From positions 2,802,945-2,866,944 of the forward strand of contig JARCOQ010000017.1 of NCBI GenBank assembly GCA_029207755.1: a stretch of 64,000 bases of DNA, written 5' to 3'. The notes under the pieces were generated by a model. It made no database searches. It was not told the DNA's origin and saw only the letters and a list, made by a program, of their open reading frames with translations. Below are positions 11,207 to 23,796 of the stretch, piece after piece. A program made the translations under genes and the position numbers. Source of the DNA: Chamaea fasciata (taxonomy: Eukaryota; Chordata; Aves; Passeriformes; Sylviidae). Positions within the stretch are counted from its first letter, which is position 1; every line of letters starts with the position of its first letter.

Positions 11207-14200
11207 GCGTGTGCAAACAGCCGGGCGAGGGAAGATGGGTTTAATTATCTCCCAAACAGCAGCAAGTTCTTCCTGACTAAGTCAAACTTCAGCTAGCAAG
11301 GGCTGCTCAGGACAGAAATCGGTGTTTCTCCCTTCCTGGTGTTCCTAGATTGGTGTTGTTCCAGTGTTGGGGTCTGTGCTGTACCCACGACAGGCAGTGC
11401 TTGGAAGCGGGAGCCACCTGCTCCCCCAGGAGCCACGTGTCACCATGCAATGTGGTGTGGGGACCAGAGGATGCTGTGAGTCACCACATCCTCTCACCCA
11501 GGAGCCTTTGAAGTTCAAGTTCCCAAGTGTGGAAGATGGCAAAGGGGGAAACAGTCACTGGGGAGGAAGGAAAGGACAGAGAGAACCGTGCGTGCTGCCG
11601 TCTGAATTCAGAGACATTCCCTGCTGGGATTTCTCTGCAGACACTTTAAGGCAGTGCTGGATGGTAAAGCCATTTCTTTTTAAAGAACATCCGCGAAGTA
11701 TCTGGGCAGGTTCTGCACAGGTAATCCATTTTCTTCCCCTGATGGGTACCCGCTTAGGCTGTGGTTTCTCTGCTGAAAGCAGAGCCAGACGAGATGAAAG
11801 GTATCGTGAAAAATTTACACCTGGGACTGCTCTGTGAGCACAAAACTCCTCTAATAGTAAACAGACTGATGGTGGTGTGACTCCTGGTGCTGTTTGCTGT
11901 GTCTGCATGTGTATCTGGGGAAGGCAAAGTTAAATAAGCAGGGAAGAGTTGCGTTTCTGCAGAATACCTTATTCACAGCCCTGTCACGTGAGACACGGCA
12001 GCACATGGAGCTGCAATCCATCTGCAGCTGCTGTAACACACTGAGGATTGCTGTGGGATTTGAGTGGTGTGAGGGAATGGAGAAATGGGGGGGGAGGGGG
12101 GGTGACAGGGAAAAGAAAAAAAATGGGAGTTCATGAAGTGGTTCCTTTTGAGCCTCCCTCTATTTCAACCTTCATCTTCCTAGATTCCACTATAAGGAAA
12201 TCTCCTGCAGGGCCTCCCTCTCCAGGCTCTCAGACCTTGTTTCTCTTCCTCCTTTCACAGCAAAGGGGGAACCCAGGACAGTGCTGACCTGGGGCTTTGC
12301 CCCACCATCTCTCCCATTCCCAAAATCCTGTGAGTGGGGGTCTGTGGTGATGCTGCAAATCGTGGCTCCTCCTGCGCCCTCCCAGCTGGCCAGTGCTGTG
12401 GCCATCACAGACGCCTCAAGCTCTCGTGCTGGCACTGCGGGCAGAGTTACCTGAGGCTGGTGCTCACCCCCGACACACCAGGGCTGCTGTCTCTCTGTGT
12501 TCCTGAAAGATGGGATGCACTTGGACAACAGCTCCAAGCCAGGGGATCCCACAGCTCCCTGCAGGGACCCTGGGTGCTCAGGGCAGGCTGAGGTGAGTGC
12601 ACAGCACCCAAAAGGCAGCCTCAGCTCTGCTCTGCACTCTGCCCTAGAAATATCCCTGCAGCCAAACTCAGCAGTGAGCAGAACGACAGCTCATCATTGC
12701 TCCTGCTTTCTTTCCTCTGTGTCTGCACAGTGTGGAATCACACAGCCTGAGAGCAGAGGCATGCTGCTGTCTAACACATCCCCTAAATCCTCTGGGTCCA
12801 GCTGTGGGAGGTATGTGAAGATGCAGGAGTGCATTTTTCTCTTCCTTCTTTGAGCAGAGATGACGGCTACATCCCACTGCTCGCCGGCTCTTTGTAATTC
12901 AGGGGACAGCCGGGCTGCTTCCCTGGTGCTGTGGAATCTGGGAGCTCTATCTGGCCAGGCCAGCTTCCCAGGAAAGCTGTGCCAGCTTTGTTAGGTGTGA
13001 ATTGCAAGTCACACATTTTGCCAGTGCATCCAAGGGTCACGGAGATAGTGGCAGTCGGGGGAGGAATCACAATGAGCATCAGGCTGAGGTGGCAGCCACA
13101 GCGCAGAAAAAGGCAGGTCTGGAGGAGGAGAAAGCAGGAGGGCGATGGGTGTCTCAAGGGGGAAGAGGTTGCAGAGCACAAAGAGGGAGAGAATTTAAGT
13201 GGCAATGAGGTTTATGGAGAAAAATAATCCCCCAGTCCAGACACTCGACAAATGGGGCCCAAGGTGCTTCCTGCAACCTGCTCTGAGACTCAGCAGGTCT
13301 CAAAATGTCACTGATGCAAAAACCAGCAGCCTGCCCTGACTGCTTGTACACGCAGCACTGAGCAAATGGAAACGTCCCCAGGCCCAGGGAAGGAGAGACG
13401 AGTGGCTGAGCAGACCTGGTCAGAAATAAAGTGTGTTCAGCCAGGGGAGATAAGAGGCACCGTGAGAGACTGCTACAGGCAAACCTAAAACGGGGAGAAA
13501 AGCCCACAGGGGGAGGATTTGCAGGAAGATGGGAGCGTGCTGGGAGCACAGGCACCTCAGTCTGCAACGGGCATGTGCAGAGGCCACACAAATTAAAATC
13601 AAATCATGTTATACCAGCTCTTCGATGCAATGATTCCATCATGCAGAGATGCAACGGGATCAATTTTTTCCCTTGCATTCCAGTGCCTGCACTGGGGCAA
13701 AGTAATAAGTCGTTAAATGTACTTGATAAATTAGATACTATTCAAAATAAACAGCCTGAGTCAGTAATTTTGGGAAGGTCAGTGCCTGAATATCTCTGAT
13801 GTGTACATGTAAAACAGACAGAAATGGCTAAAGGTACCTCTGGTGTCTGGAGAGCGAGTTCCAAATTTTCCCTCCAGGGCCAAAAGAACTTTATGAAAGT
13901 TCTGCTCATAATCTGATGCTTTTAATCTTATATGCTAATTATCTTCTACTACATTATTTTCTTCAAGCTGCTCTCTATTTTTTATTGCTCTTGCAGTACC
14001 ACTATATAGCATGAAGTTACCTAAGAGAGCAAAAGATTCAACACTTGGAAAACTGATAGAGAAAGAAGGACTGGATTCTGGGCTGGTACAGCTGGTTTAA
14101 GGTATTTTAGAAGTAAATGAAATCAAATGAGAATTTATAATCCTTCCTGAGGTCTGGATTCCATCAGACTAAACTCATTAGGCATTAAGGTGCAGGTGCA

Positions 14201-14399
14201 GCTAAATAAAGGATTGTTCTGCTTTTCTTAATGCCATAGATTCACATCTTGAGTTCAAAATAAAAGTCTTTTAAAAGCACATGTATATACTGTGCATCTA
14301 CTGGCAGCACTTGAAAGGGAAATCTCAGCTGACGGAATCTTCAAATGCCTCATTTTTGCCAAAGGAATGTGCCCATTTCTGCACCGCCTGTGCTGAGGG

Positions 14400-14540
14400 A
14401 CACGAGCGGAGAAGTGACTGGACGTTGGCCTCTTAAGGCTTATTCATTTCATTTGCATTAGACTTCCTTTCATCTACTGAACAGCTGCCCAAATAAATAG
14501 CATAAATCTAATTAATCCTCCTTTAATATTGTCCTGCCAC
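14400..14540. promoter_or_regulatory. Candidate enhancer: octamer, E-box and homeodomain sites
   Basis: A perfect octamer ATTTGCAT lies at 14451-14458. Within 90 bp downstream are a CAGCTG E-box and TAATTAATCC, which combines a homeodomain core with a bicoid-type TAATCC. The cluster is compact and lacks repeat signatures. Function is inferred from motifs only. Confidence 0.25.
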
Positions 14541-15691
14541 AACAGTTCCAGCATCCCCCCAAACAGTGCAGGAGTGTGGGCCTACACCTGCACAGGCTCC
14601 CCGGGAGGAGCACGGCAGGAGTCGCAGGGCATCCAGCCTTTCTTGTGGTTTACTGGGATAAAAGGAAAATAATTAAAAACCAGTTTCCCAGGTTTGAAGC
14701 CTGGGACTTGCTGGATTTCTCAGCTGAAATCCCAGATTCTGGTGCTGTTGAGAGAGCAGTTTGTGGGATATTACAAAATAAGCAGCCGATATCAGGCACG
14801 AGGCCATCAGATAAGGATCTCAGGCTTTGATTGTGATCAGCAAAAATCTCGGCTTGGAATGCACACACTGAGCTGTGCCCCAAGACCACGACCAGCTGGG
14901 CCTTTCCAGCTTGTCTGTGCACTCACAAACATCTGCAGCTCTGGGCCAGGAGAGAGTGGGAGATTAGGGGCCAACCAACTATTGAGGGGAAAGGTCCTGC
15001 CGGCCCAGAGGGGAAATCCCTGCCGGAGCAGTGAGCGCTCTCCTTGCACCCAGGCTCTTACAGCCATTGCCTCTTTCTCAGGTGCTCTGTGTGTGGGAGG
15101 TCCAGCGGTATTAACCCAGTTTATAATTATTAGACAGAAACGAAGTATTTGGAGGGGTGGTTTGGAAAATAACCATTAGGAACTTCAGCTGCTGCTTACA
15201 AAGACACTGTGGAGTGCCCTTCCTGATGCAAGTGTGACTTCGTGACCTAGTTCACATTTTTCTTTGAGATCATCATGTTTCCTCTGTGCTGCCAAGGGAG
15301 GCGAGCTCAGGTGGGGCACTGGGCTGGGGACACAGGACCTGGAGAGGAGGTCACTGCCTGGAATGACCCTCCCTGCCAGCACCACACATCCTCTCACGTC
15401 CTTTAGCCTGTGATGGGACGCACGGCTTATGCATAGGAGCTTTTTGCTTTCTAGGAATATTTGCTGTGCAACACATTTATTTTATTGAGAAATAGGCAGG
15501 CGGCTGTTTGCTCTTTATTAACTCTACGCAGCCCTGAGAGCTGTGAATATTAAAGACCTGTGAGTAGCTGACATGCACATATACTCCTGTTTGCAGATGC
15601 AAAACATTCCTGTCGCAGAGTGACGGCAAGTTTAAACTGTTATTTCAGGAATGTCCTCAGGAAGATAAACACCATATATTCACATACAGAG

Positions 15692-15703
15692 CACGTGCAC
15701 GTG
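15692..15703. promoter_or_regulatory. Two abutting CACGTG E-boxes
   Basis: CACGTGCACGTG places two canonical bHLH E-boxes directly next to each other. CACGTG is the core for MYC/MAX, USF and CLOCK/BMAL1. Whether the site is used is unknown. Confidence 0.3.
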
Positions 15704-17933
15704 TCTGTCCCCTTTACACTGTAAACGTTGGTGGCCCATGCCCCAGGCATAACGGCATCTGAAGGTGAGGCAAACATTTATTTGCAGTTGGATTCCCACC
15801 CACGATCCCTATTATACAAGAGGAATTTTTCTTTTGGTACAAGATAAGCCCATCAGTGACATCAGCAGCACCTAGCCCTGCATACCACAGCCCTGCTGGA
15901 TTCCTGAGCCTCTCGCTAGGGCTGGGCCATCCAGGCCTCCTGAGTCAGCCCCTAACAACAGCATTTTCTGTTTTGTTTTGGTTTTTTGTGTGTCTTCAAA
16001 CGCAATTTTGCAACTGGGGTAAAAGATCAGCTGTTGAAATACACCCTGGTGTCCTCGCACGGGTCTGGTATGAATGGAGGGAGCACAGCTCACGTCCTGT
16101 TGCGTGCAACTGGCAAAAAGAGCACAGAAATGAGTGTGGGGGGTTTGTGAAAGCATCTCTGAAGGAGCAGGAGCACAGAGCACTCTTCTCCAGCTCGGTG
16201 TCCTGCCTGCCAGGCACTGCTCACTCACAGCGGCCAGCCCAGGCAGGAAAGACTCTCGGTGTATCAGACACACCGGCTTAGATTTACCTCCCTCCTCTGC
16301 AGGAGTTTCAGCGGAGCAGCTCTCATCTCACAGCTGTGGACTAATGAGCAAAATGACAGTTACTGTTTGCTGAAGAAATATTTGGGCTTTGCTTGACTGA
16401 GCGTCTGCATGGTTCTGGATTCCTTCGTGTGTTTCTGTATTCCCTGTGTCAGGCTTTAATGCAGCGGAACGCTCGGAGATTTCCCTGGATATGGACTCTA
16501 ATATTCTGGTAATTTGATTACAGTGCATGCCATGGATTGCAGGAACTGTTGTGTTCCGAGGTCAAAGCTGTGTCCACACCAACGAGAGAAGTTTTACACC
16601 ACATGTCTGATTTGCTTCTCCTTTTCACCTGTCTCAGGAGACAAATGATTCAGCACACAGTGCTGAAATGTCTTCATCTCCTGATTTGGGCCAAGATTTA
16701 AGAGTGGTTACCCAAACGTTTCTTTTTGAGCTGAGGAGAAAGATCTGTGATGAATGATTCTTTTTCAGTTCTTCTCTCCTGCAGTTTATTACAAGTATAT
16801 TTGTGTAATTAGGGGGCTCAGTAGTAATGCTGTTAAAATACAAGTGGGCACATTTATTGTTTCCTCCAAAAGGAAACAACCAGTCTCTAGCAGTTCTGGT
16901 TTTTCCCTGCCTCAACTGAACATTTACTGTTTTATGTAGCTAGCAGATTGAGGCTAAAGTTACTTCTCTCCCCCTCACCCTTTTATTTCTTTTTGTTAAA
17001 AAGAAAAAAAGAAAAAATCCCCTCCATTCTCTTAACAAATGCTGGATTTTTTAAGGATATGGTCAGAAAGGGGAACTTAAACTCAGCATGATGTTTATAG
17101 TGCCACACAAGCTTCAGGAAAAGTGATGTGCAGTACTCTTTATTAACATCTAAAAAGTCCCCATGGGATTATAACGACTGCAGAGTAATAAACAAATAAA
17201 AGTAGCAAGATTAAATTGTTCAGAATATTTTTAGTGATGGAAGAAGCAATAAGTTTTAACCTTGAGAACCAAGGGAAGAGCAGCTTGTGGCCTAATTGTA
17301 AATACAATTAGGAATGGATTCCTCCTAGTGATGACTGGTTACCATTCATGGCATTACGGATAATTGTCTTGTGTAAATAAATTGCTACAATACGGACACA
17401 AAAGAACAGTACTCAAATGCAAGCACCAGAACCCGGGATTTCTAAATTACAGCAATTTTTAATCTTCCATTTAAACGACAGAGCTGCATTCGCTTTCCCC
17501 TGCGGTGCCAAGAGGACTCACTACAGTCAATGAGTGTTCGAGAGACTGACACAGGGAAATACCAGCAGCCCTATCCCCAGTCCTCCCGCAGGAAGAAAGT
17601 CTTCTCTCCATCAGAATTAAAACTCCCAACCACTGATACTGTGCTCTTTTACGAGCATTCTTTCGCACTTCTCCCAGAGCTCTTCTGGTCTCTCTTAGAA
17701 AGTTTTACAGCCACTGAGCTGTGGGGAGAACAATGGGTAAAGGCGAGGCCGCCCCGCCAGTGCCAAGGCAGTGGCCAAAGGCAGGATTTGGCCGGGGGGC
17801 TCCAGTGCCAGAGTCAAAGCTGGGGGTGATTTACAATTTCCAGCCCCCCAGGCTGGGCACAGGAGCCGTGCCAGCTCCTGGGCTGGTGTCAGGGGTGGCC
17901 TGGGGCCAGGTTGCTGCAGCTGAGGACGCTTGG

Positions 17934-17994
17934 GGTGACATCAGCCCGGGGTGACACCGAGGTGACATCAGTGGGGCTGTGCTGAGGGGTGACG
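17934..17994. repeat. Short imperfect tandem of GGTGACA
   Basis: GGTGACA appears at 17934, 17950 and 17961, with GGTGACG at 17988. Two copies extend to TGACATCA, which resembles an ATF/AP-1 site. The local DNA is GC-rich. It could be a decayed minisatellite or a clustered binding platform. Confidence 0.45.
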
Positions 17995-18544
17995 CAGCCC
18001 AGCATCACTCAGCGCTGGGAGGCTGCGGCAGAACCAGAGGAAACTTCGTGCTCATTTTGAAAGGAAAACCTTACGGAGTGGTGATGCTCTGATTATCGGC
18101 TCATCAGCACGACGGTGCTCCCCCGGCACTGAGAGAGCTCTTGCTTTAATTATTGCTTAGGGGGAAGCTGCCTTCCCTCTCCCCTCCTTTTCCTTGTTAT
18201 TTTTTGGGGTTTTTTTTTAAAGGAAGGTAGCTTTTAAGAGCTTGCCATGAAGATCTAAGTTAAGGGATTTTCTCTGCTACAAAGCCTGCATAGTTTCCCA
18301 GGCCAGGTGGACCCGATAGCACTGACTGCATGCTGAAAAATCTCATCCCCACCCTTCAGGCACTTTAATTGTAAGCCTTTCCAGATACACTGGATAAACA
18401 CTGTCAAAATGAACCTGAAAGGGTTGTTGTTGTTGGTTTAGCCCTTAAATAATTATGAGTTTGTCTGTCTAATTACAACATAATCTTGTTTAAACTTGGA
18501 TGGCTATTTGCTGTATCTCTTAAATGAGGTGGAAGCAGAAACAC

Positions 18545-18568
18545 AAAAAAAAAAAAAAAAAAAAAAAA
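18545..18568. repeat. Poly-A tract (24 A)
   Basis: Twenty-four consecutive A following AAACAC. No diagnostic LINE or SINE body was recognised upstream. Confidence 0.85.
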
Positions 18569-20329
18569 TTCACAGTTCTTACACTTTAAGAGAAGGAAAA
18601 AAGAGTTTTTACTCCTGTAAAACTTAATTCAAGCTGACAACAAAATACTCTAAGTTGGAAGCTACTGTGATAGGATAAAGATGATAAAGAATACTGTGGA
18701 ACCTCCGAGATGCAACAGAAACTTAATCCTCCGCGGATAGTATTTTTCAAGCAGTTTAGAAATAGTTTAAGGTAATTTACGGGAAGACTTGAGTGACAAA
18801 TCACATTACTTGAAGTGCCTTTCCTTCGCTAGGCACTTTCTAAATTCTTTCTCTTTCATTTCTTTACTCTCGGGAGACTTTTAAATCCGGTGAACCAAAA
18901 CAACACTTTGTTTGTTGGTATAGCACGGGGCTGGCACAGATGGCAGACACTGCACCTGTTCCAATAAACGGGGGAAATGGAGAGATAAACCATAGCACTC
19001 ATTAAGGGGAACCTACTGAAACATGAACAATTTGTATTTTGAATGTCTTCCAGGAATAAAGGGAGAAATACATAAACAGACTTTGTTTTTAGCATTAGCA
19101 CTTTAAAACAAACTTTGTTTAAAGGGAACTTCACGTTTGGTTTCTGTACAAAGGCAGACATACCACTAAAGAAACTATGATAACGCTTGATTTTCTTTAA
19201 GAAAGGCAAATGATTTTATCTAGCTGCTCCTATCCTTCCAAAGAAAATTACCTGTTGGCAGTTTAACCAAAATCAGTTAATTCCCCTGTTCCTTGGTTGT
19301 GGCAGCTTTTCCTGCTTTTGCATTTTCTCATGTTGAGTAATATCACATTCTTACAATCTAATTCAGAATGATCAGAGGAACAACATAAACTAAAGTCCAT
19401 CTGCTCATCTATTAATAAATAACTAAAATTATTGGGGGTTGGGGGGGGGGATTGTTTGGATCGTTAACAACAAAGTTCCCCCGCAAAACAGTTTTTTTCT
19501 AGGCACAAGGAATATGCTATGTAATATCTGACAGACTATTAAAAAATCCTATATAAGAAGAAACATGAAGTAACAGTTCCTCAAAGGACAAATTTCTTCA
19601 GACATTTGCCTTGATCATCAGAGCTTGTGCTGTTCAACATGCCATACATCTCCCTCAATTTCTCTCTCTCACACACACACAGCACTAAATACAAAATGTC
19701 ATGAAAATTCCTAAGTATCATTTAATGTTGGCAGCCCTGCACTGTAAAGCCATTTATGTAAAACTGTGGTTGGCAGCCCTCACTCTTCCATGGGAACAAA
19801 TTAACGTTGGCATTCCAAACACAGGAAAGTAAGGAAATTAGAAACACAGTTTATATTTGGCCGGTGCTTTGAAATACTGTACCAGGCTACTGATGTCAAT
19901 TAATGAAAAGCAGAATTTTGCGGAGAGGGTCTGGTTTTGAAACACATTAACACACGTTAAACATGTTTGCACAGGAACTGGACTGTAAGCATCTTGGTTC
20001 CAAAACAATAAAGCAATTGCACTAAAACTTGTAGTCTCAAAGTTGCCATTAATTCGATCCGCTCAGTCTGGATCACTGAAGGATTTTTACTGACTCTGAG
20101 ATGTAGATGACACAAATATTTAAAAGAAGGGGTAAGGCACAGTGTGGTGGGGATTACACCCACGATGGCTTCTCTGCTGCCTGCTGTAAATCAGGCATAT
20201 TTATGGATAAATAATGGAACTGTAGAACATATACCCAAGTAAAGAGGAAACTCAGTCACCTTTGTGGTCTTCGTTAATAAAACAAGGATTTCCAAAAGGG
20301 TTTTTTTTAATTAGAATTTGTTCCCTGCA

Positions 20330-20384
20330 ACCTGTTTGTTTTTTTTTTGTTTGTTTGTTTTTTGTGGTTTTTTTTTTTTTTTGT
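20330..20384. repeat. T-rich low-complexity tract with GTTT repeats
   Basis: Runs of T interrupted by GTTTGTTTGTTT and GTGG make a low-complexity block of about 55 bp. Confidence 0.8.
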
Positions 20385-20440
20385 AGCAAAGATTTTCACT
20401 GACAAAATCTTCAACACCAAAAAAATCTAGATGGCAGTTT

Positions 20441-20498
20441 ATCTCCTGGTACAGTTCCACTAACTCCAGTGGAATTACTCCAGCACGGAATTTGGCCC
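20441..20498 (-). repeat. GGCCC-ended palindromic relic, copy 2
   Basis: Contains ACTCCAGTGGAATTACTCC and then GGAATTTGGCCC. These are the same building blocks as in the copies at 4.64 and 20.87 kb. Confidence 0.4.
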
Positions 20499-20864
20499 TG
20501 CAGCCTTTACAAGGCGCTGTTTATTTGTACTATGATTCAGATATTTTGATACCAGGAATCTTTCAGCACTGAAGTTTCTCCATATGAAATATGTCTTGTA
20601 TTAAGAAATATCAGTTTCACATTTTTGTCAAACATTATTTGCTCAGTTCTGTTTGTTGCAAGGATGGGAATTCAGCTGTAGTTCAACAACATGGATCGGG
20701 CTAATAATGATAAGCAGTGACTAATAGGAGCTGGTTCATGTTTTGATTGTTTGCAGCAAAGGAAAATTCCCTCAGAAATAATTTCAAGATTAGGAGAGAA
20801 AACTCTGTGAAGCTCTAGCAGAAACTACTGCATGTTCATTATTTCAACACAGGGGCACTTCTTT

Positions 20865-20960
20865 GGCCCGATTCTGCTCTCAGTGGTGCTCGTGTAAATC
20901 AAGAGGGAGTTTATGGGAATTACTTTGGACGTAGAGTTGTATAAATGAGACCACAGGGCC
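20865..20960. repeat. GGCCC-ended palindromic relic, copy 3 (best preserved)
   Basis: A 96-bp unit opens with GGCCCGATTCTGCTCTCA and closes with ATGAGACCACAGGGCC. These ends are imperfect inverted copies of each other. The layout resembles a short non-autonomous DNA transposon. A further GTTTACACC-like arm (CAATTTACACCAATGAAG) follows just outside. Family name not assigned. Confidence 0.45.
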
Positions 20961-22032
20961 AGCTTCAGTAGAAATTTGACAATTTACACCAATGAAGACC
21001 TAGCCAAGAATTTTCTCTTGGGTTTCCATTTTTCCAAACTTCAGCATGTGCAGAACTTTATCCATGTGATTGGTCCTTGTGTGTAGTCTCATTTATTTCA
21101 AACAGTTGTGAAGGAAAATCTTCATCCTGAAACTAATTTAAAGAGCTCTCTCATTTCTTTAGAAGTTTCTCCCATTCAGAGAAGAAATATACGTATATAA
21201 AACAGTATGTTTTATTCCTATAGAGTAATGGTATGTATTTTTGATGCATATATGTAGTTTTAATTCATAAAAGTACTTTGATGTAGGCCCCAGAGAGGAG
21301 GACTGGAAAGGGTTTAAAATATCACGGTCTCTTAATGCTGTAATATCAACAGGTAGTCTCTTTATCTGGCATGCTATCAAAATTTGCTTACTTGTGTTCT
21401 TGCTCAGATGACTTCATCCATCACTGCAACTTCTCACTGGTATTCATCCAGTTAGGATAATTTAGAAGCATAAAACTAAATGTGTTATCATTTTAACCAC
21501 AAATTAACAGTTTCCATATAAATATTAGCATTTCCTCACTTGGTTCAAGGATAGCAGCCCTAATGGCACTAACCGTATATTTGATTTAAACTAATTAAAA
21601 ACAGGGGCCGTTGCAATTTAATATATTGATTTTACCAGTGGGACTTAAATCTTTTATAATAAGTGTACACAGCTGCAGCACTCACCCACCGCCACTCTCC
21701 AACCTAATCCCTGCATTCCTCCTGACAATAACATGACAGGATCCACACATCCCAGTATTAGCCTTAACCCCGGTGACACTGCCAGAATGTATTAAACTAA
21801 AACATCACAGTGTCCCATTTAAAAGGAGCCTGTCAACGGCTCTGACTGGGCTTTAATAGTTATAATCTTTTTTTTAATTAATGTTTCCAACCACTTGTGT
21901 AACCTCCTCTCACACGTACTCTCCCCGCCGACCCGAAAATGTGTTTCAGGCTTATTTCCAGGGAATGTAGCGCCTGGTTTTGTGCTGCCTGTCCAGAGGC
22001 CATTAAAGCTCCTTTGCAGGGGGAGTGCTGGG

Positions 22033-22055
22033 ACACACACACACACACACACACA
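22033..22055. repeat. CA dinucleotide microsatellite
   Basis: About eleven AC units in a row, a plain microsatellite. Confidence 0.9.
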
Positions 22056-23642
22056 GGGACACAGGCATGGCACAACTGGGGGCACTGGGAGCAGGTCCTG
22101 CACGCTTCACTGGTGCCGAGCATCACAAGACCTGGCCATCAAGGCTTGTCTCCTTCAAAGCCCTTTAAGAGCTGTTGTGTTTTGGCTTCTAAACTGCAGC
22201 TCACAGAGGGGGATTCACCGCCCCAGGACAGCCTGTGTGGGAACAGAGGAAAGCCCCTGCCCTGGGATAAATCTGCTGTGTGCCAGCGGATGGGGACAAT
22301 TTCCAGGTCCTTTCTCCTTGTGTAAGGACAGCTGTCCTTGGCTGCTCCTTTCTCTGCTACCAGCACACCCACATGGCAGAGGTAAATAGTTCCTGTCTTG
22401 CTCTGTCATTTTACACCTGGAAATCAGAAAATTAATTAAATTCTCTCTGGGATGGGTCTGTACATTCAAAGAATACCTGCTTGTCACTTGCTGCACAGTC
22501 AGTGTCCTTCACACCTTTACTTGGCTGAAAGCTTTCTGCCTTAGCCATTGTTACACCACCAAGAGCTGCACATATCCACACTGCCCAAAACAATTATGAG
22601 ATGTACCTGTTCAGGCTTGAGAGCTTTTAACAGCCTTAGGTGAAAGAGAAGGAAAAAAAAAAATCCGAGGGCTTGGCCTAATGTATGGACAAACCATGTG
22701 ATCGGGACCAGGCATCCAGGGCTAACTTTTAATCTGCTTTGTTTCAAGTGGGAAATATGTGAAGATCAAATAAGTTCAAATCCAGGTCAAATATCCTTGA
22801 AAATCTTTGATTTATATAAGCAGGAAAATGAGGTTTAAAAGAAGTGATTATGAAAGGGTTACTAAAAACACAGCTGTACGCGCACTCTTATATCTGAGGC
22901 TCTCCAAAGAAAAACTGTGTGACATCTATATTAACCTTTGGCTGTACACCAATGAAGGCCTGTAGTGAGCTGGAATGCAAGGCAGCCCCTTCCAAATTTT
23001 AACACAAGCCAGGTTACAGCTGCAAATGCCTGCAGCCCGTGCTCACTTTATAAAGTATTCCCCGAAGGAAATTTTTTAACTGTTATAGAATCTTTTTCTA
23101 ATACCCTACAGTGTTAAAGCCTGTTATTAAAGGGCAAGGAGATGGTTCTCTATGCCAAACACTTGTCAACAAAAAGGATAGCCAGATGGTATGAAATAAA
23201 AGGAAACTTGGGGGCTCTTCAGCTTCTTGATTTATATTAACAAAAGCCACTTTCAAGTGCTCCTTCCAAGAATGACTAATTCCCACCCCCCTTCTTTTTT
23301 TGCCAGGATTAAACAACGTTGTTCATTTTATAATCAACCACGAGACAAATTAACAAATTGCGTATCACTTGTGCTGACTCTTTTAAAAATATTCTAAGCA
23401 AGTCTGTTTACCAAGGCAAGTTTACCGGCATAAGGACAACTCAATTATTTTTAGAAGAGAAGGTCTAAGTCATCCAGAGGATGTTTACTCCTTAGCTGCT
23501 GTTTATAAACTTGGAACTAAACTTGTGCAGAAAATGCTTTGCGTTTTTTCAGTTCCTAAAATGGATCCGTTTGTAAACTGTATTGGACAGGACCTGAAAT
23601 TAAATTCCAAATGCTAAAATTACAGTAATAAATTTTACAAAA

Positions 23643-23796
23643 TTAGCCAGTAATTAACTGGCTAACTTAGTCAGACCACTGTGGCTAAATTCCCTTCTAA
23701 TTTACATATAACTTCATTCTTGACACAACTGCATTCCCCATTCATCTTAGCACAGGTGTAGGCTAAGACAAAATGTAGCCAGTGAATTAACTGGTT
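23643..23796. repeat. Repeated palindrome TTAGCCAGT-N5-ACTGGCTAA
   Basis: A perfect 9-bp-arm inverted repeat lies at 23643-23665 with an AATTA loop. A second, imperfect version (TAGCCAGTGAATTAACTGGTT) lies at 23776-23796. The shared core suggests duplication of a small element. Confidence 0.5.
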
